From Phenylobacterium koreense (GTDB taxonomy: Bacteria; Pseudomonadota; Alphaproteobacteria; Caulobacterales; Caulobacteraceae): 64,000 nucleotides of DNA. Position numbers and translations under genes: made by a program. This document shows positions 7,667 through 16,631 of the stretch, one piece after another; position 1 is the stretch's first letter; the number at the start of each line of letters is the position of its first letter. The DNA lies in the NCBI RefSeq assembly GCF_040545335.1, contig NZ_JBEPLU010000003.1, forward strand, positions 186,001 through 250,000. Direction: 5' to 3'. The notes under the pieces are model-generated. The model was not told where the DNA came from. It did no database searches and worked only from the letters and a program-made list of their open reading frames with translations.

Positions 7667-10657
7667 TTAGAAGCGCTTGCGCAGGCCGACGTAGTAGGCC
7701 CGGCCCATCACGTCGTAGTTCTGGGCGTCGTAGTTGCCTTCCTCGTTGCCGGCCTGAGGCGGGGCCTTGTCGAACAGGTTGTTCACGCCGAAGCGCAGCT
7801 CGGTGTCCCAGGGCAGGGTCGCCCGGGCGTTCAGGTCGAAGACGTCATAGGCCTTCACACCGTGCGCCGTGCTGGTCGGAGTCACCACGAGGGCGGAGTT
7901 GTCCATGGCGCTGATGTGACGCCAGCGCAGGCCGACGCTCGCCGGTCCCCAGGTGTAGGTCGCGGTTGTGACCGACTTCCATTCCGGGTGCGCTTGGCCG
8001 GCGCTGCTTTCGACCGCCGTGCCCCAGGTGCCGGCATAGTCGAACGTGCCTGCTCCCGGCAGGGTCTGGATCTTGAACGTGTCCAGGTAGCCGAGGGCGA
8101 CGTTCACGGCGAGCGAGCCCGCGTTGTCGCCCAATCCCATGTCGGCGAGGTTCGCCGACCAGTCGAACTGGAAGTCGACGCCGGTGGTCTCGAACTGACC
8201 GAGATTGAGCAACGGCTGCACCGGGTTCAGCGGCACGCCGCTGGCCGGGTTCCGGGCGATCAGTTGGCAGTAGTAGTTGGTCGGATCGAAGTTCGGGTTC
8301 GCGCCGCCCGCGTTGAAGCAGAACTGGAAGGCGTTCTTGATCGGCAGGCTGCCGACCGCGTCCTTCACCTTGATGCTGTACCAGTCGACCGAAGCCGACA
8401 TCCGGCTCAGCAGCGGATGGTCGAACGGCGAGCGGATGACCGCGCCGACCGAGAAGGTGTCGGCGGTCTCTTCCTGCAGGTCCGGGTTGCCGCCGGTCAG
8501 GGCGAAGACCTGGGCCGTGCCCAACTGATAGCTGTCGATGATCGCCGTCGGCACACCCTGGGTCAGGCAGAGCGCGCGGACCTGGGCGCCGCTGGCGCCT
8601 TGGCGGAACGATGAGCGGACGTCGCAGGGATCGCCGTCGGTGTTCGTCGGGCTGGCGGTGCCGATGGTGACCGAACCCGTCGAAACCGGAGCGTAGAGTT
8701 CGCCGACGCTCGGGGCGCGAATGGCGCGGTTGTAGCCGCCGCGCAGGCGCACGGCGTCCACCACTTCCCACTCGAAGTCGGCCTTGTAGGTGCTGATGGC
8801 GCCGACCGACGAATAGTCCGAGAAGCGATAGCCGAGGTTGACGTTGAACTGCTGGATGAACGGCAGATCCTTCAGGATCGGCACCAGGACCTCGCCGAAC
8901 AGCTCATAGGTGTCCACCGAACCGGCTGCGTCGCGCAGGACGCTGTAGCCGAGCACGTCCGACACGCCGCCCGGCAGGTTGAGCTGCGAGTCCGGGGTGA
9001 AGGTGTACTCGTTGGCGCGATAGTCTGCCCCGATAGCGAAGCGCACCTCACCGGCCGGCAGTTCGAACGCGCCGCCCTGGACACTGGCTTCCACGACCCG
9101 CTGTTCCAGGCTGTTCTGGTTCAGCGTGCGACGGCTCATGAAGGTGATGCAGTCGCCCGACGGAGTCAGGTTGCCGAAGGGGTTCCAGCCGCCGGCGCAG
9201 TATTCCGCGCCGCCGGTGGGGCTGTTCAGCAGGCGCGCCACGGCGCTGGCGCTGGCGCCGCCCCGCTGCTCGTTGTCGAACTTGGCTTTGGAGTAGGAGG
9301 CGTAAGCGTCCCAGGTCCAGTCCCTGAAGCCCACCTCGCCCGAGAGGCCGCTGGTCAGCTGATAGACCGTATAGGCGTACTTCTGGACGCGCGGCCCCAG
9401 GATGTTCAGGGCCTTGTAGAAAGTGAAATCGGCGTTCGGATTCGGCCGCGAGGCCAGGATGCTGCGGAAATCGTCCGGGATGAACGGGTTCGAGGCCGGA
9501 ACCGTCAGGCCATAGACGTTCGAGGCCAGGGTCGGGTTGGTGATCCCGACGGACTCGTAGTCGGTGAAGGTAAACTGGGTGAAGAACCGGATGTTGTCGG
9601 TCAGGTCGTAGTCGAGCTTGCCGAACACCGCGTAGCGGTCGAGGTCCGACTGCAGCGAGGAGCCGTCGAAGCCGAAGTTCACCTGCTGGGATGTGCCCGA
9701 GGCGTTCGAATTGACGATATAGGCCGCGTTGGTTTCCGGATCGCGGAAATTCTGAACCTTCACGCCGGCGGTCGAGAACAGGGTCTGGTCGGTGTTGAAG
9801 CCGATCTGGCCGGTGTAGAAGCCGGCGGCGTTGCCCGGCAGGGCCGCCGTGCCGTACTCGCCGACGAAGACGCTGTTGACGGCCGAGAGCCTGGGCAGGT
9901 TCGCGCCGAACAGCACCGTGCCTTGCGGGATGGTCGACAGGCCCGGGGTCGAGGTCCGGAAAAGGTAGTAGTCGCGCGAGGCCTGCAGGGCCCGGTCGCG
10001 GTTTGTGTAGTCCACCGAGAGGACGGCGTGGCCGCGGCCTTCGTTGAAGGCGCCGCCGGCGGTCAGCGAGACCTTGAAGGACTCCCCGTCGCCCTTTTCC
10101 GAGATGCCGTACTGGCTGTCGACGACGATGCCTTCGAAGTTGCGCTTCAGGCGGAAGTTCACGACGCCGGCGGTGGCGTCCGAGCCGTAGGCCGTCGAGG
10201 CGCCGCCAGTGATGACTTCGACGTTCTCGATCAGGGCTTCAGGAATGGTGTTCAGGTCGACCGAGCCGTCCGGGTTCGACGGCTGCAGGCGTCGGCCGTC
10301 CATCAGGATCAGCGTCCGCTTGGCGCCCAGGCCGCGCAGGGAGGCGTAGGACTGGCCGCCATTCAGGCCCGTGGAGGTCGAGCCCGTGTTGCCTTGGCCG
10401 AACGAGCCGGAGAATTGCGGCATCTGCGACAGCGACTTCTCGACGGTCACCTGGCCGGTATTCTGGATCGCTTCCTGGCCCACCGAGATGATCGGGCTGT
10501 TGGCCGCATAATCCTGGCGCGCAATACGCGAGCCGGTGACGACGACTTCTTCGACGGAGGCCGTCCCACTGGCCGTCTGCGCCTGAGCCACGCCGGCCAT
10601 CAGGGCCCCGTAGGCGACACCACCGGCCATAAGCCACTTCAAAGACCTAGGATTCAT
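7667..10657 (-). CDS. TonB-dependent receptor
   Basis: A 996-residue outer-membrane active transporter without an STN domain. The signal peptide ends near AQA. A TonB-box-like EEVVVTGSRIARQDY follows, then the plug (LSQMPQFSGSFGQ, LRGLGAKRTLILMDGRRLQP, IENVEVITGGASTAYGSDA) and a long barrel ending in aromatic RKRF, the usual C-terminal insertion signal. The plug style (TLILMDGRR, NLNTIP-like) is that of the large Caulobacterales/Sphingomonadales receptors. The ATG at 10657 begins MNPRSLKW; the frame stays open upstream to 10792 without a signal-peptide-like start. The divergent TPR/oxygenase gene is a common type of receptor neighbour in this order. The ligand is unknown; the nearby peptidases suggest peptides or amino-acid conjugates. 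Confidence 0.95.
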   Translation of the reverse strand: MNPRSLKWLMAGGVAYGALMAGVAQAQTASGTASVEEVVVTGSRIARQDYAANSPIISVGQEAIQNTGQVTVEKSLSQMPQFSGSFGQGNTGSTSTGLNGGQSYASLRGLGAKRTLILMDGRRLQPSNPDGSVDLNTIPEALIENVEVITGGASTAYGSDATAGVVNFRLKRNFEGIVVDSQYGISEKGDGESFKVSLTAGGAFNEGRGHAVLSVDYTNRDRALQASRDYYLFRTSTPGLSTIPQGTVLFGANLPRLSAVNSVFVGEYGTAALPGNAAGFYTGQIGFNTDQTLFSTAGVKVQNFRDPETNAAYIVNSNASGTSQQVNFGFDGSSLQSDLDRYAVFGKLDYDLTDNIRFFTQFTFTDYESVGITNPTLASNVYGLTVPASNPFIPDDFRSILASRPNPNADFTFYKALNILGPRVQKYAYTVYQLTSGLSGEVGFRDWTWDAYASYSKAKFDNEQRGGASASAVARLLNSPTGGAEYCAGGWNPFGNLTPSGDCITFMSRRTLNQNSLEQRVVEASVQGGAFELPAGEVRFAIGADYRANEYTFTPDSQLNLPGGVSDVLGYSVLRDAAGSVDTYELFGEVLVPILKDLPFIQQFNVNLGYRFSDYSSVGAISTYKADFEWEVVDAVRLRGGYNRAIRAPSVGELYAPVSTGSVTIGTASPTNTDGDPCDVRSSFRQGASGAQVRALCLTQGVPTAIIDSYQLGTAQVFALTGGNPDLQEETADTFSVGAVIRSPFDHPLLSRMSASVDWYSIKVKDAVGSLPIKNAFQFCFNAGGANPNFDPTNYYCQLIARNPASGVPLNPVQPLLNLGQFETTGVDFQFDWSANLADMGLGDNAGSLAVNVALGYLDTFKIQTLPGAGTFDYAGTWGTAVESSAGQAHPEWKSVTTATYTWGPASVGLRWRHISAMDNSALVVTPTSTAHGVKAYDVFDLNARATLPWDTELRFGVNNLFDKAPPQAGNEEGNYDAQNYDVMGRAYYVGLRKRF

Positions 10658-10872
10658 CCAACCGCCCTGTTGTTTTTCACGACGCGCCCCTCGCGCATCC
10701 GGTCCCCAAGACGCAGGGCTGGGGCGGACCCACATGCGGTTCGTGAAAATTTCCCTGGCTGGGCGCCGCCTACGGATTAGGCGCCTCATCAAGCGGCGCT
10801 GTTGACGCCTTCACGGCCACTGGACAGTCCGGCCTAGCTTCGCAGAATGAAACCTGCCCGCCCCGGGCCGGA

Positions 10873-12534
10873 ATGGATCACCGCGTGCCTGTCGAGCTTC
10901 AGCCTGCCCCGCCGCCGCCCGTCTCCGCCGAGACGGCCCAGGCCCTGGAGCAGGCGCGCCAGCTCGCGCGATCTGGACAGGCCTCCGGCGCCGAACGGAC
11001 CTATCGCGCCGTGCTGGCCCGCGATCGTGATTGCGTCCAGGCGGCTGCGGCGCTGGCGCGGCTGCTGACGGCGGACGGCCGGGCCGTCGAAGCCGCGGCA
11101 TTGATCACCCCCTTCGTCCTGCAGGAGGCAATCTGGCCCGAGGCGCTGTCGGCCCGGGCCGCTGCGCTCAAGGCCGCCGGCCGGAAAGCGGAGTCCCTGG
11201 CCGACTATCAGCTTGCGGCGCGGATCAATCCGACCAGCGGCGTCGCCGCGCACAACGTGGCCTCCGGCCTCGGTGACGCCGGCCTCGATCAGGAAGCCGT
11301 GGCCGAGGCCGAGCGGGCGTTCAGCCTTGGCCTTGACGCGCCCGAGACCTGGCTCGTCTACGGGCGCGCCTTGCAGGGCCTGCGTCGCTTTGAGGACGCC
11401 GAGCGGGCCCTGCGCTACGCCCTGGCGCGTCGACCGATCTATCCGGACGCCCTGCGCGATCTTTCCCAGCTTCTCTGGATGACAACCGGAGACCCAGGCG
11501 CTGCGCTGGCGCCGCTGGACGCCGCCCTGGCTGCGGTCTCGAGCGGCCCACTCGCTTCGACCCTGGCCGGCGTGAAAGTCCGCGCTCTCAATCACATCGT
11601 CGGCGAAGACGAAGCCCTGGCCTTCGCCGAGCACGCCTTGCGCGCCGCGCCAGGCGATCTGCGCCTGGCGCTCGAGACGGCGGTCCTGTCGCTTCGCAGC
11701 GCGCCAGAGCGCAGTCTGGAGCTCTGCTCACAGGTGGTCGCTCATAGCCCGCGCGACGCCTCGGCCAGGCGCGCCCTGGCTCACGCCCTGCTGGCGGTCG
11801 GCGACAACCGCGAGGCCGCCAGGATCGCCGAGACCCTGCTTGGCGAGGATCGCTTCGACCAGGAAGCCGCCGCGGCGTTGGCGACCGCCTGGCGCGCGGG
11901 CGGCGATGACCGCTATCGCCAGCTCTGGGACTATTCGCGCCTGGTGTACGCCCAGGCCATCGACACGCCGCGAGGCTGGACGAGTCTGGCGGCATATCTC
12001 GAGGAGCTCGCCGCGGCGCTCATCGAACTGCACGGTTTGAAGGCGCATCCCCTGGACCAGTCGCTGCGCGGCGGAACCCAGACATCACAGAACCTGCTGG
12101 TCTCCAGGCAGCCGGCGATCGCCGCGTTTTTCCAGGCGATCGAGGGACCGATCCGCGCCTATCGCGAACGCATCGGCCAGGGCGAGGACCTATTCCGCGC
12201 CCGCAACCGTGGCGGCCACCGCGTGCTCGGCGCGTGGTCGGTGCGGCTGCGGCCTGGCGGTTTCCACGTCGATCATCTGCACCCGCAGGGATGGATCTCC
12301 TCAGCCTGCTACATCGCGGTGCCGAAGGCCGTCGGCGCGGGAGCGGATCGGGCCGGCTGGCTCCGCTTCGGACAGCCCTCGATCCCGACCCGGCCCGCGC
12401 TGGAGGCCGAGCATTTCGTCAGGCCGGAGCCCGGGCTGCTGGCTCTCTTCCCGTCCTACATGTGGCACGGCACCGTCCCGTTCGGCGGCGACGAGCCACG
12501 AATGACCATCGCCTTCGACCTCATTCCCGCCTGA
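10873..12534 (+). CDS. TPR protein with C-terminal putative 2-oxoglutarate/Fe(II) oxygenase domain
   Basis: A 553-residue protein with no signal peptide. Residues about 20-370 are helical tetratricopeptide-like repeats (AERTYRAVLARDRD, AERAFSLGLDAPETW, AERALRYALARRPIYPDAL). The C-terminal part, from about 390, looks like the 2OG-FeII_Oxy_5 family: GFHVDHLHPQGW gives a possible iron site (His465/Asp467 or His468/His470), FPSYMWHGTVPF gives the distal histidine at 532, and Arg543 is the likely 2-oxoglutarate contact before the final IAFDLIPA. It may hydroxylate a protein or small molecule. Genes of this kind are often next to TonB receptors in Caulobacterales, but the function there is unproven. 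Confidence 0.8.
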   Translation: MDHRVPVELQPAPPPPVSAETAQALEQARQLARSGQASGAERTYRAVLARDRDCVQAAAALARLLTADGRAVEAAALITPFVLQEAIWPEALSARAAALKAAGRKAESLADYQLAARINPTSGVAAHNVASGLGDAGLDQEAVAEAERAFSLGLDAPETWLVYGRALQGLRRFEDAERALRYALARRPIYPDALRDLSQLLWMTTGDPGAALAPLDAALAAVSSGPLASTLAGVKVRALNHIVGEDEALAFAEHALRAAPGDLRLALETAVLSLRSAPERSLELCSQVVAHSPRDASARRALAHALLAVGDNREAARIAETLLGEDRFDQEAAAALATAWRAGGDDRYRQLWDYSRLVYAQAIDTPRGWTSLAAYLEELAAALIELHGLKAHPLDQSLRGGTQTSQNLLVSRQPAIAAFFQAIEGPIRAYRERIGQGEDLFRARNRGGHRVLGAWSVRLRPGGFHVDHLHPQGWISSACYIAVPKAVGAGADRAGWLRFGQPSIPTRPALEAEHFVRPEPGLLALFPSYMWHGTVPFGGDEPRMTIAFDLIPA

Positions 12535-12632
12535 TTAAATTCTCGATGGGGCTGGGCGCGAGCCCTGCGTCTTGATTAAAAGCCGGCCCAGGCGTGGCCA
12601 TTCAGCCGGCGCCCGTCACGTGTGAGTTGCCT

Positions 12633-13898
12633 ATGAACCGTCGTTTCGCGCTGCTGATCGTCATATCCATGGTGCTGGGCATCGGCGTCGGGTGGGCCTG
12701 CAACCAGCTTCTCACCCCGGAACAGGCGAAGCAGGCGGCGAGCCATCTTTCCATCGTCACCGACGTCTTCCTGCGCCTGATCAAGATGATCATCGCCCCG
12801 CTGGTGTTCACCACCCTGATCGCGGGCATCGCGCACATGGAGGACGCCGCCGCCGTTGGCCGGATCGGCGCCAAGACTATGGGCTGGTTCATAAGCGCAT
12901 CGGTAGTTTCGCTGCTGATAGGGCTGGCGATGGTGCACCTGCTGCAACCGGGCTCCGGGCTGCACATGGAGACGGCCGCCGCTGGCGCGATCCCCACCGC
13001 AAGCACCGAAGCCTTCACCCTCAACGGCTTCATCGCCCACCTGGTCCCGACCTCGATCGTCGACGCCATGGCCAAGAACGAGATCCTCCAGATCGTCGTC
13101 TTCTCGCTGTTCGTCGGCACGGCCGTCGCGGCGATCGACGACAAGGCCCCGGCGGTCATGCACGTCGTCGAGCAGGGCGCAGCCATCATGCTGAAGGTCA
13201 CGGAGTTCGTGATGAAGCTGGCCCCGCTCGCCATCTTCGCCGCCCTGGCCTCGACCATCGCCACCCAGGGCCTGGCGATGCTCGCCGTCTACGGCAAGTT
13301 CGTCCTGGGCTTCTACGCCACCATGGGCCTGTTCTGGGTCCTGCTGTTCGTCGCCGGCTTCCTGTTCATCGGCAAGCGGGTCATCCCTCTGTTCAACGTG
13401 ATCCGCACCCCGGCCCTGCTGGCCTTCTCGACCGCCAGCTCAGAAGCGGCCTACCCGCGCATCCTGGAAGCCCTGCCGAAGGTCGGCGTCCGCCGCCGCA
13501 TCGTCTCGTTCGTGCTGCCGCTGGGCTACTCGTTCAATCTGGACGGGTCGATGCTCTACTGCACCTTCGCGACCATCTTCATCACCCAGGCCCACGGCGT
13601 GAACCTGACCGTCCAGCAGCAGATCTTCATGCTGCTGCTGCTGATGGTGACCTCGAAGGGCATCGCGGGCGTGCCGCGCGCCTCCCTCGTGGTGATCATG
13701 GCCACCCTCACCTATTTCGGCCTGCCCGAGGCCTGGATCGCCTTGGTGCTGGGCGTCGACCACCTGCTGGACATGGGCCGCTCGGCCACCAACGTCGTCG
13801 GCAACTCGGTGGCTGCGGCCGTGGTCGCCAAGTGGGAAGGCGAACTGGAAGACGTCCAGGACGAGGTGGAGGGCGAGCCGGTCAAGGCCACGACCTGA
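12633..13898 (+). CDS. Dicarboxylate/amino acid:cation symporter (DAACS family)
   Basis: A 421-residue inner-membrane secondary transporter of the GltP/DctA family, bringing in acidic amino acids or C4-dicarboxylates with protons or sodium. Visible family signatures are the re-entrant serine-rich STASSEAAYPR, the LGYSFNLDGSMLYC segment, GIAGVPRAS and the substrate-site DHLLDMGRSATNVVGN near the C-terminus, with about eight hydrophobic segments. The ATG at 12633 places MNRRFALL immediately before the first membrane helix; an in-frame GTG at 12594 would add a polar 13-residue tail and is less likely. It follows the receptor/peptidase region and could take up the amino acids released there; that link is inferred. 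Confidence 0.92.
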   Translation: MNRRFALLIVISMVLGIGVGWACNQLLTPEQAKQAASHLSIVTDVFLRLIKMIIAPLVFTTLIAGIAHMEDAAAVGRIGAKTMGWFISASVVSLLIGLAMVHLLQPGSGLHMETAAAGAIPTASTEAFTLNGFIAHLVPTSIVDAMAKNEILQIVVFSLFVGTAVAAIDDKAPAVMHVVEQGAAIMLKVTEFVMKLAPLAIFAALASTIATQGLAMLAVYGKFVLGFYATMGLFWVLLFVAGFLFIGKRVIPLFNVIRTPALLAFSTASSEAAYPRILEALPKVGVRRRIVSFVLPLGYSFNLDGSMLYCTFATIFITQAHGVNLTVQQQIFMLLLLMVTSKGIAGVPRASLVVIMATLTYFGLPEAWIALVLGVDHLLDMGRSATNVVGNSVAAAVVAKWEGELEDVQDEVEGEPVKATT

Positions 13899-13900
13899 GG

Positions 13901-14053
13901 CTAGCCCAGGAGCCCACGCAGGAAGGAGACGGTTTCCATCAGGGCGAACAGCATGGCGCCGATGACGACCATGTCGAACGCCCGCCGGAGCCAGATCATC
14001 AGGCTGTGGCGACGTGGGGCTTGCGCAGTCGGCGCGGCGAAGGTGAAGCGCAT
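13901..14053 (-). CDS. Small single-pass membrane protein (50 residues)
   Basis: A short frame, ATG at 14053 to TAG at 13901-13903. It encodes an N-terminal basic stretch (MRFTFAAPTAQAPRRHS) and a hydrophobic helix (about residues 27-45, FDMVVIGAMLFALMETVSF). GGAGG lies six bases upstream of the ATG, a strong ribosome site. It ends two bases from the convergent symporter gene. I do not recognise a family. A second tiny membrane frame lies just upstream on the same strand, so the pair may be co-transcribed. Confidence 0.65.
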   Translation of the reverse strand: MRFTFAAPTAQAPRRHSLMIWLRRAFDMVVIGAMLFALMETVSFLRGLLG

Positions 14054-14122
14054 GATGTCCTCCGACGGCACAGTCCCGTCCGTCGGAGACGCTCGTCGGC
14101 AAGCCCCACGCCAGAGGCGACG

Positions 14123-14263
14123 CTAGGCGGCCAGCACCGTCCAGCACCAGAGCGCCGCACAGGCCAGCAGCAAGCTCCACAGGAAGACGCGGAGCACCGA
14201 CCAGCCGCTGGGCGGCGGCTTCCCCGGTGAGGGTTCCTCATAGTGAATCGAGAAACGCGTCAT
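14123..14263 (-). CDS. Small single-pass membrane protein (46 residues)
   Basis: The frame runs from ATG at 14263 to TAG at 14123-14125. The N-terminus is polar (MTRFSIHYEEPSPGKPPPSG) and the C-terminal half is a tryptophan- and leucine-rich membrane helix (about residues 22-45). The ribosome site is weak. It is transcribed towards the 50-residue gene, 69 bases away. No family is recognised. Support comes from the clean hydrophobic profile and from the lack of any other gene in this 437-base gap. Confidence 0.5.
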   Translation of the reverse strand: MTRFSIHYEEPSPGKPPPSGWSVLRVFLWSLLLACAALWCWTVLAA

Positions 14264-14335
14264 ACTTACGCAAATAACAATGTTCCGTGAAATCCCTGTA
14301 AACAGGCTTGGTTAGCTGCGTCGGAGTCTTCACTC

Positions 14336-14737
14336 ATGGTTACCGGATCATGCCTCTGCCGTGCTGTGCGGTTCGCAGTCGGCGGCGAATTGGCGCCCAT
14401 CCAGTTCTGCCACTGCACCGACTGCCGCAAGGCGCAGGGCGGCGCGTTCGCCTCGAACATCCCGGTCGCGGAGGCCGACTTCCAGCTGACCAGCGGCGAA
14501 GAGGATCTGCAGGCCTATGAGTCCTCACCCGGCAAGGAGCGGGTCTTCTGCCGGCGCTGCGGCTCTCCGATCTTCAGCCGGCACGTCTCCAAGCCCGGCG
14601 TCCTGCGCCTGCGAGCCGGAACCCTCGACGCCCCGACGGGCGCCCGGGCCGGCTTCCACTTCCACGTAGCGTCGAAGGCCGACTGGTGGGAGATCACCGA
14701 CGTGCTGCCCCAGCATCCCGGCGAACGGCCGCAATAG
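14336..14737 (+). CDS. GFA/CENP-V family zinc-binding protein
   Basis: A 133-residue cytoplasmic protein of the glutathione-dependent formaldehyde-activating (GFA) superfamily. The paired cysteine motifs that bind zinc are all visible: GSCLCRAVRF at the N-terminus, FCHCTDCRKAQGGAF near 24-38 and FCRRCGSPIF near 71-80. Length matches the family. Many members of this fold have no demonstrated formaldehyde activity, so the enzymatic role is open. GGAG at 14323-14326 precedes the ATG. The gene stands alone, divergent from the small membrane proteins. Confidence 0.88.
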   Translation: MVTGSCLCRAVRFAVGGELAPIQFCHCTDCRKAQGGAFASNIPVAEADFQLTSGEEDLQAYESSPGKERVFCRRCGSPIFSRHVSKPGVLRLRAGTLDAPTGARAGFHFHVASKADWWEITDVLPQHPGERPQ

Positions 14738-14782
14738 GCCGTCTCGGGCGCTCAGGGTGACGAAGGCGATCTCGTTGGCCGT

Positions 14783-16609
14783 TCAAACCCTGGTCGTCAC
14801 CCACTCGGCCAGGTTCTGCTCCAGCACCGTCAGCGGCATGGCGCCCGACAGCAGGGCCGCGTCGTGCCAGGCCTTCAGGTCGAAACGCGGGCCAAGCTTG
14901 GTCTTGGCCTCCGCGCGGAGGCGGTTCCAGACCGTGTGGCCGACCTTGTAGCTCGTCGCCTGCCCGGGCGCGCAGCAATAGCGCTCCACCTCGCGCAAGG
15001 CGCGGCTGCGCGGATAGCCGGTGACCGAGACCATGTAGTCCGTCGCCTTCTCACGGCTCCAGCGCTTGTGGTGGATGCCGGTATCGACCACCAGGCGGCA
15101 GGCTCGGAACAGCAGCGACTGCAGGTAGCCCGCCTGGCCATAGGGATCGTCCTTGTAGACGCCCATCTCGTCGGCCAGTTGCTCGGCATAGAGCCCCCAA
15201 CCCTCGCTGAAGGCCGAGAACCCGCCGCCGGCGCGCCGGATGATCGGGATCTGGTCGCTCTCCTGGGCCAGGGCGATCTGCAGGTGATGGCCCGGCGTCG
15301 CCTCATGATAGACGAGGGTCGGCAGGTTGTACTTCGGCCACTCGTGCGTGTCCTTCAGGTTGATGAAGAACGCCGCCGGCCGCGAACCATCGAGCGCCGC
15401 GCTCTGATAGTAGCCGTTCGACGCGCCGTCCTGGATGAACACCGGCACCCGCTTCACCGTCACCTGCGCCTTGGGCAGGGTGTTGAACGCCTGCGGCAGG
15501 CGCGCGGCGATATCGGCCACCTGCCGGTTCAGGTCGGCGATCACCGCGGCCCGACCCTCGTCGGTGTTGGGATAGAGCTGGGCCGGGTCCTGGTTGAGCG
15601 CTATCAGCCGCTCGGCCACCGTGCCGGTGGTCTTGCCCTGGCTCTTCAGGATCGCGTCCAGCCGTGCGGTGATGTCGGCGACCTGCTCCAGCCCCATCTG
15701 GTGGATCTCCTCGGCCGACATGGCCGTGGTCGTCGAGGCCTTGAGCCCATCGGCGTAATAGGCCGCGCCGTTGGCCAGCTTCCAGATGCCGGCGTCCGAG
15801 GTCGCCTTGGCGCGCGTGGCCTGCATGGCGGCGATCTGCCGGTCGAGGGCGGGGAAGATCTCCTGCGCCACGATCGCCGTCGCCGGGGTCGCATAGTCTC
15901 CCGTCAGGCCGGCGCTCTTCGCCTTGCCGGCGATCGAGGTGACCATGATGGTCTTCTCAGGCGCCTGGTCGCGCAGCGCCTTCATCTGGGCCAGGGCCAG
16001 GTCGCAGACGAAGTCCGGCGGGACGACGCCGGCCGCCACGTCGGCGTTCATGCGATCGAGGTCCTGGTCCATCGCTACCGCGAACGCCTTCAGGCGCGCC
16101 AGATAGGCGTCGGCGTCCGCCGCCGTCTGCACCCGGTGCTGGTTGTCCAGGAAGTCCGGGATGTCGCGATAGACCCCGTCCTGCTGGCTGATCACATAGG
16201 GGCTGAAGCGCCCGCCCACCGAGCCGAACTTGTAGCGGTCGCCGGCGGCCAGCGCGTTCTCCTGGCCCCACAGCACAGTGTCCAGGTCGACCTTCGAGGC
16301 GTGCGAGAGCCCGTTGCGGTCGATGGCCTTCAGCGCGCCGACCCGGGCGCGGGTCCGTTCCAGGCGCTGGGCGCGGCCGGCGTCGGAATAGTCGTCCAGG
16401 CGGCTCTTCAACGCCGCGCGCGCGTCCCTGTCCAGGCCAAGCGAGGTGGCCCGCTCGGGGCTCTCGTCCACCTGCTCTTCGAACATGCGGTCCAGCAGGG
16501 CGCGAAGCTTGGCGTCCTCCGAACCTTGAGCCAGGGCGGGCGTCGCGGCCGCCAGGGCCACGCCTGCGGCGCCGGTCATGAAGGCGCGGCGGTCGATGGG
16601 CTTGTTCAT
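14783..16609 (-). CDS. DUF885 family exported metallopeptidase-like protein (copy 1)
   Basis: 608 residues, with a Tat-like signal (DRRAFMTG followed by a hydrophobic stretch ending ALAQ). A zincin-like motif HEATPGHHLQ (about residue 433) and downstream FSEGWGLYAEQL provide likely metal and catalytic residues. DUF885 proteins are mostly uncharacterised; the HExxxGHH pattern suggests a metal-dependent peptidase. GGGGGAG lies seven bases before the ATG at 16609. It is the last of three tandem paralogues on the minus strand and the most divergent: around the shared LDGSRP motif it has GASNGYYQSAALDGSRPAA where copies 2 and 3 have AGAPGGYYN(R/Q)P. Periplasmic location is inferred from the signal. 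Confidence 0.87.
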   Translation of the reverse strand: MNKPIDRRAFMTGAAGVALAAATPALAQGSEDAKLRALLDRMFEEQVDESPERATSLGLDRDARAALKSRLDDYSDAGRAQRLERTRARVGALKAIDRNGLSHASKVDLDTVLWGQENALAAGDRYKFGSVGGRFSPYVISQQDGVYRDIPDFLDNQHRVQTAADADAYLARLKAFAVAMDQDLDRMNADVAAGVVPPDFVCDLALAQMKALRDQAPEKTIMVTSIAGKAKSAGLTGDYATPATAIVAQEIFPALDRQIAAMQATRAKATSDAGIWKLANGAAYYADGLKASTTTAMSAEEIHQMGLEQVADITARLDAILKSQGKTTGTVAERLIALNQDPAQLYPNTDEGRAAVIADLNRQVADIAARLPQAFNTLPKAQVTVKRVPVFIQDGASNGYYQSAALDGSRPAAFFINLKDTHEWPKYNLPTLVYHEATPGHHLQIALAQESDQIPIIRRAGGGFSAFSEGWGLYAEQLADEMGVYKDDPYGQAGYLQSLLFRACRLVVDTGIHHKRWSREKATDYMVSVTGYPRSRALREVERYCCAPGQATSYKVGHTVWNRLRAEAKTKLGPRFDLKAWHDAALLSGAMPLTVLEQNLAEWVTTRV

Positions 16610-16631
16610 TGAAATCTCCCCCGATTCAAAC

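Noticed and set aside
12532..12580. Direct repeat TGATTAAA at 12532 and 12573
   Set aside because: Spacing does not match CtrA or another known operator, and the short A/T words are likely chance in an intergenic stretch.
12692..14230. 512-codon plus-strand frame overlapping the symporter
   Set aside because: It is an out-of-frame reading of the DAACS gene rich in R, G, P and H, without any family motif.
14295..14306. CCTGTAAACAGG palindrome before the GFA gene
   Set aside because: Only five-base arms; too short to call an operator without conservation.
14864..16612. 582-codon plus-strand frame opposite DUF885 copy 1
   Set aside because: It is an antisense shadow; similar shadows lie opposite the other DUF885 copies, as expected from shared codon bias.
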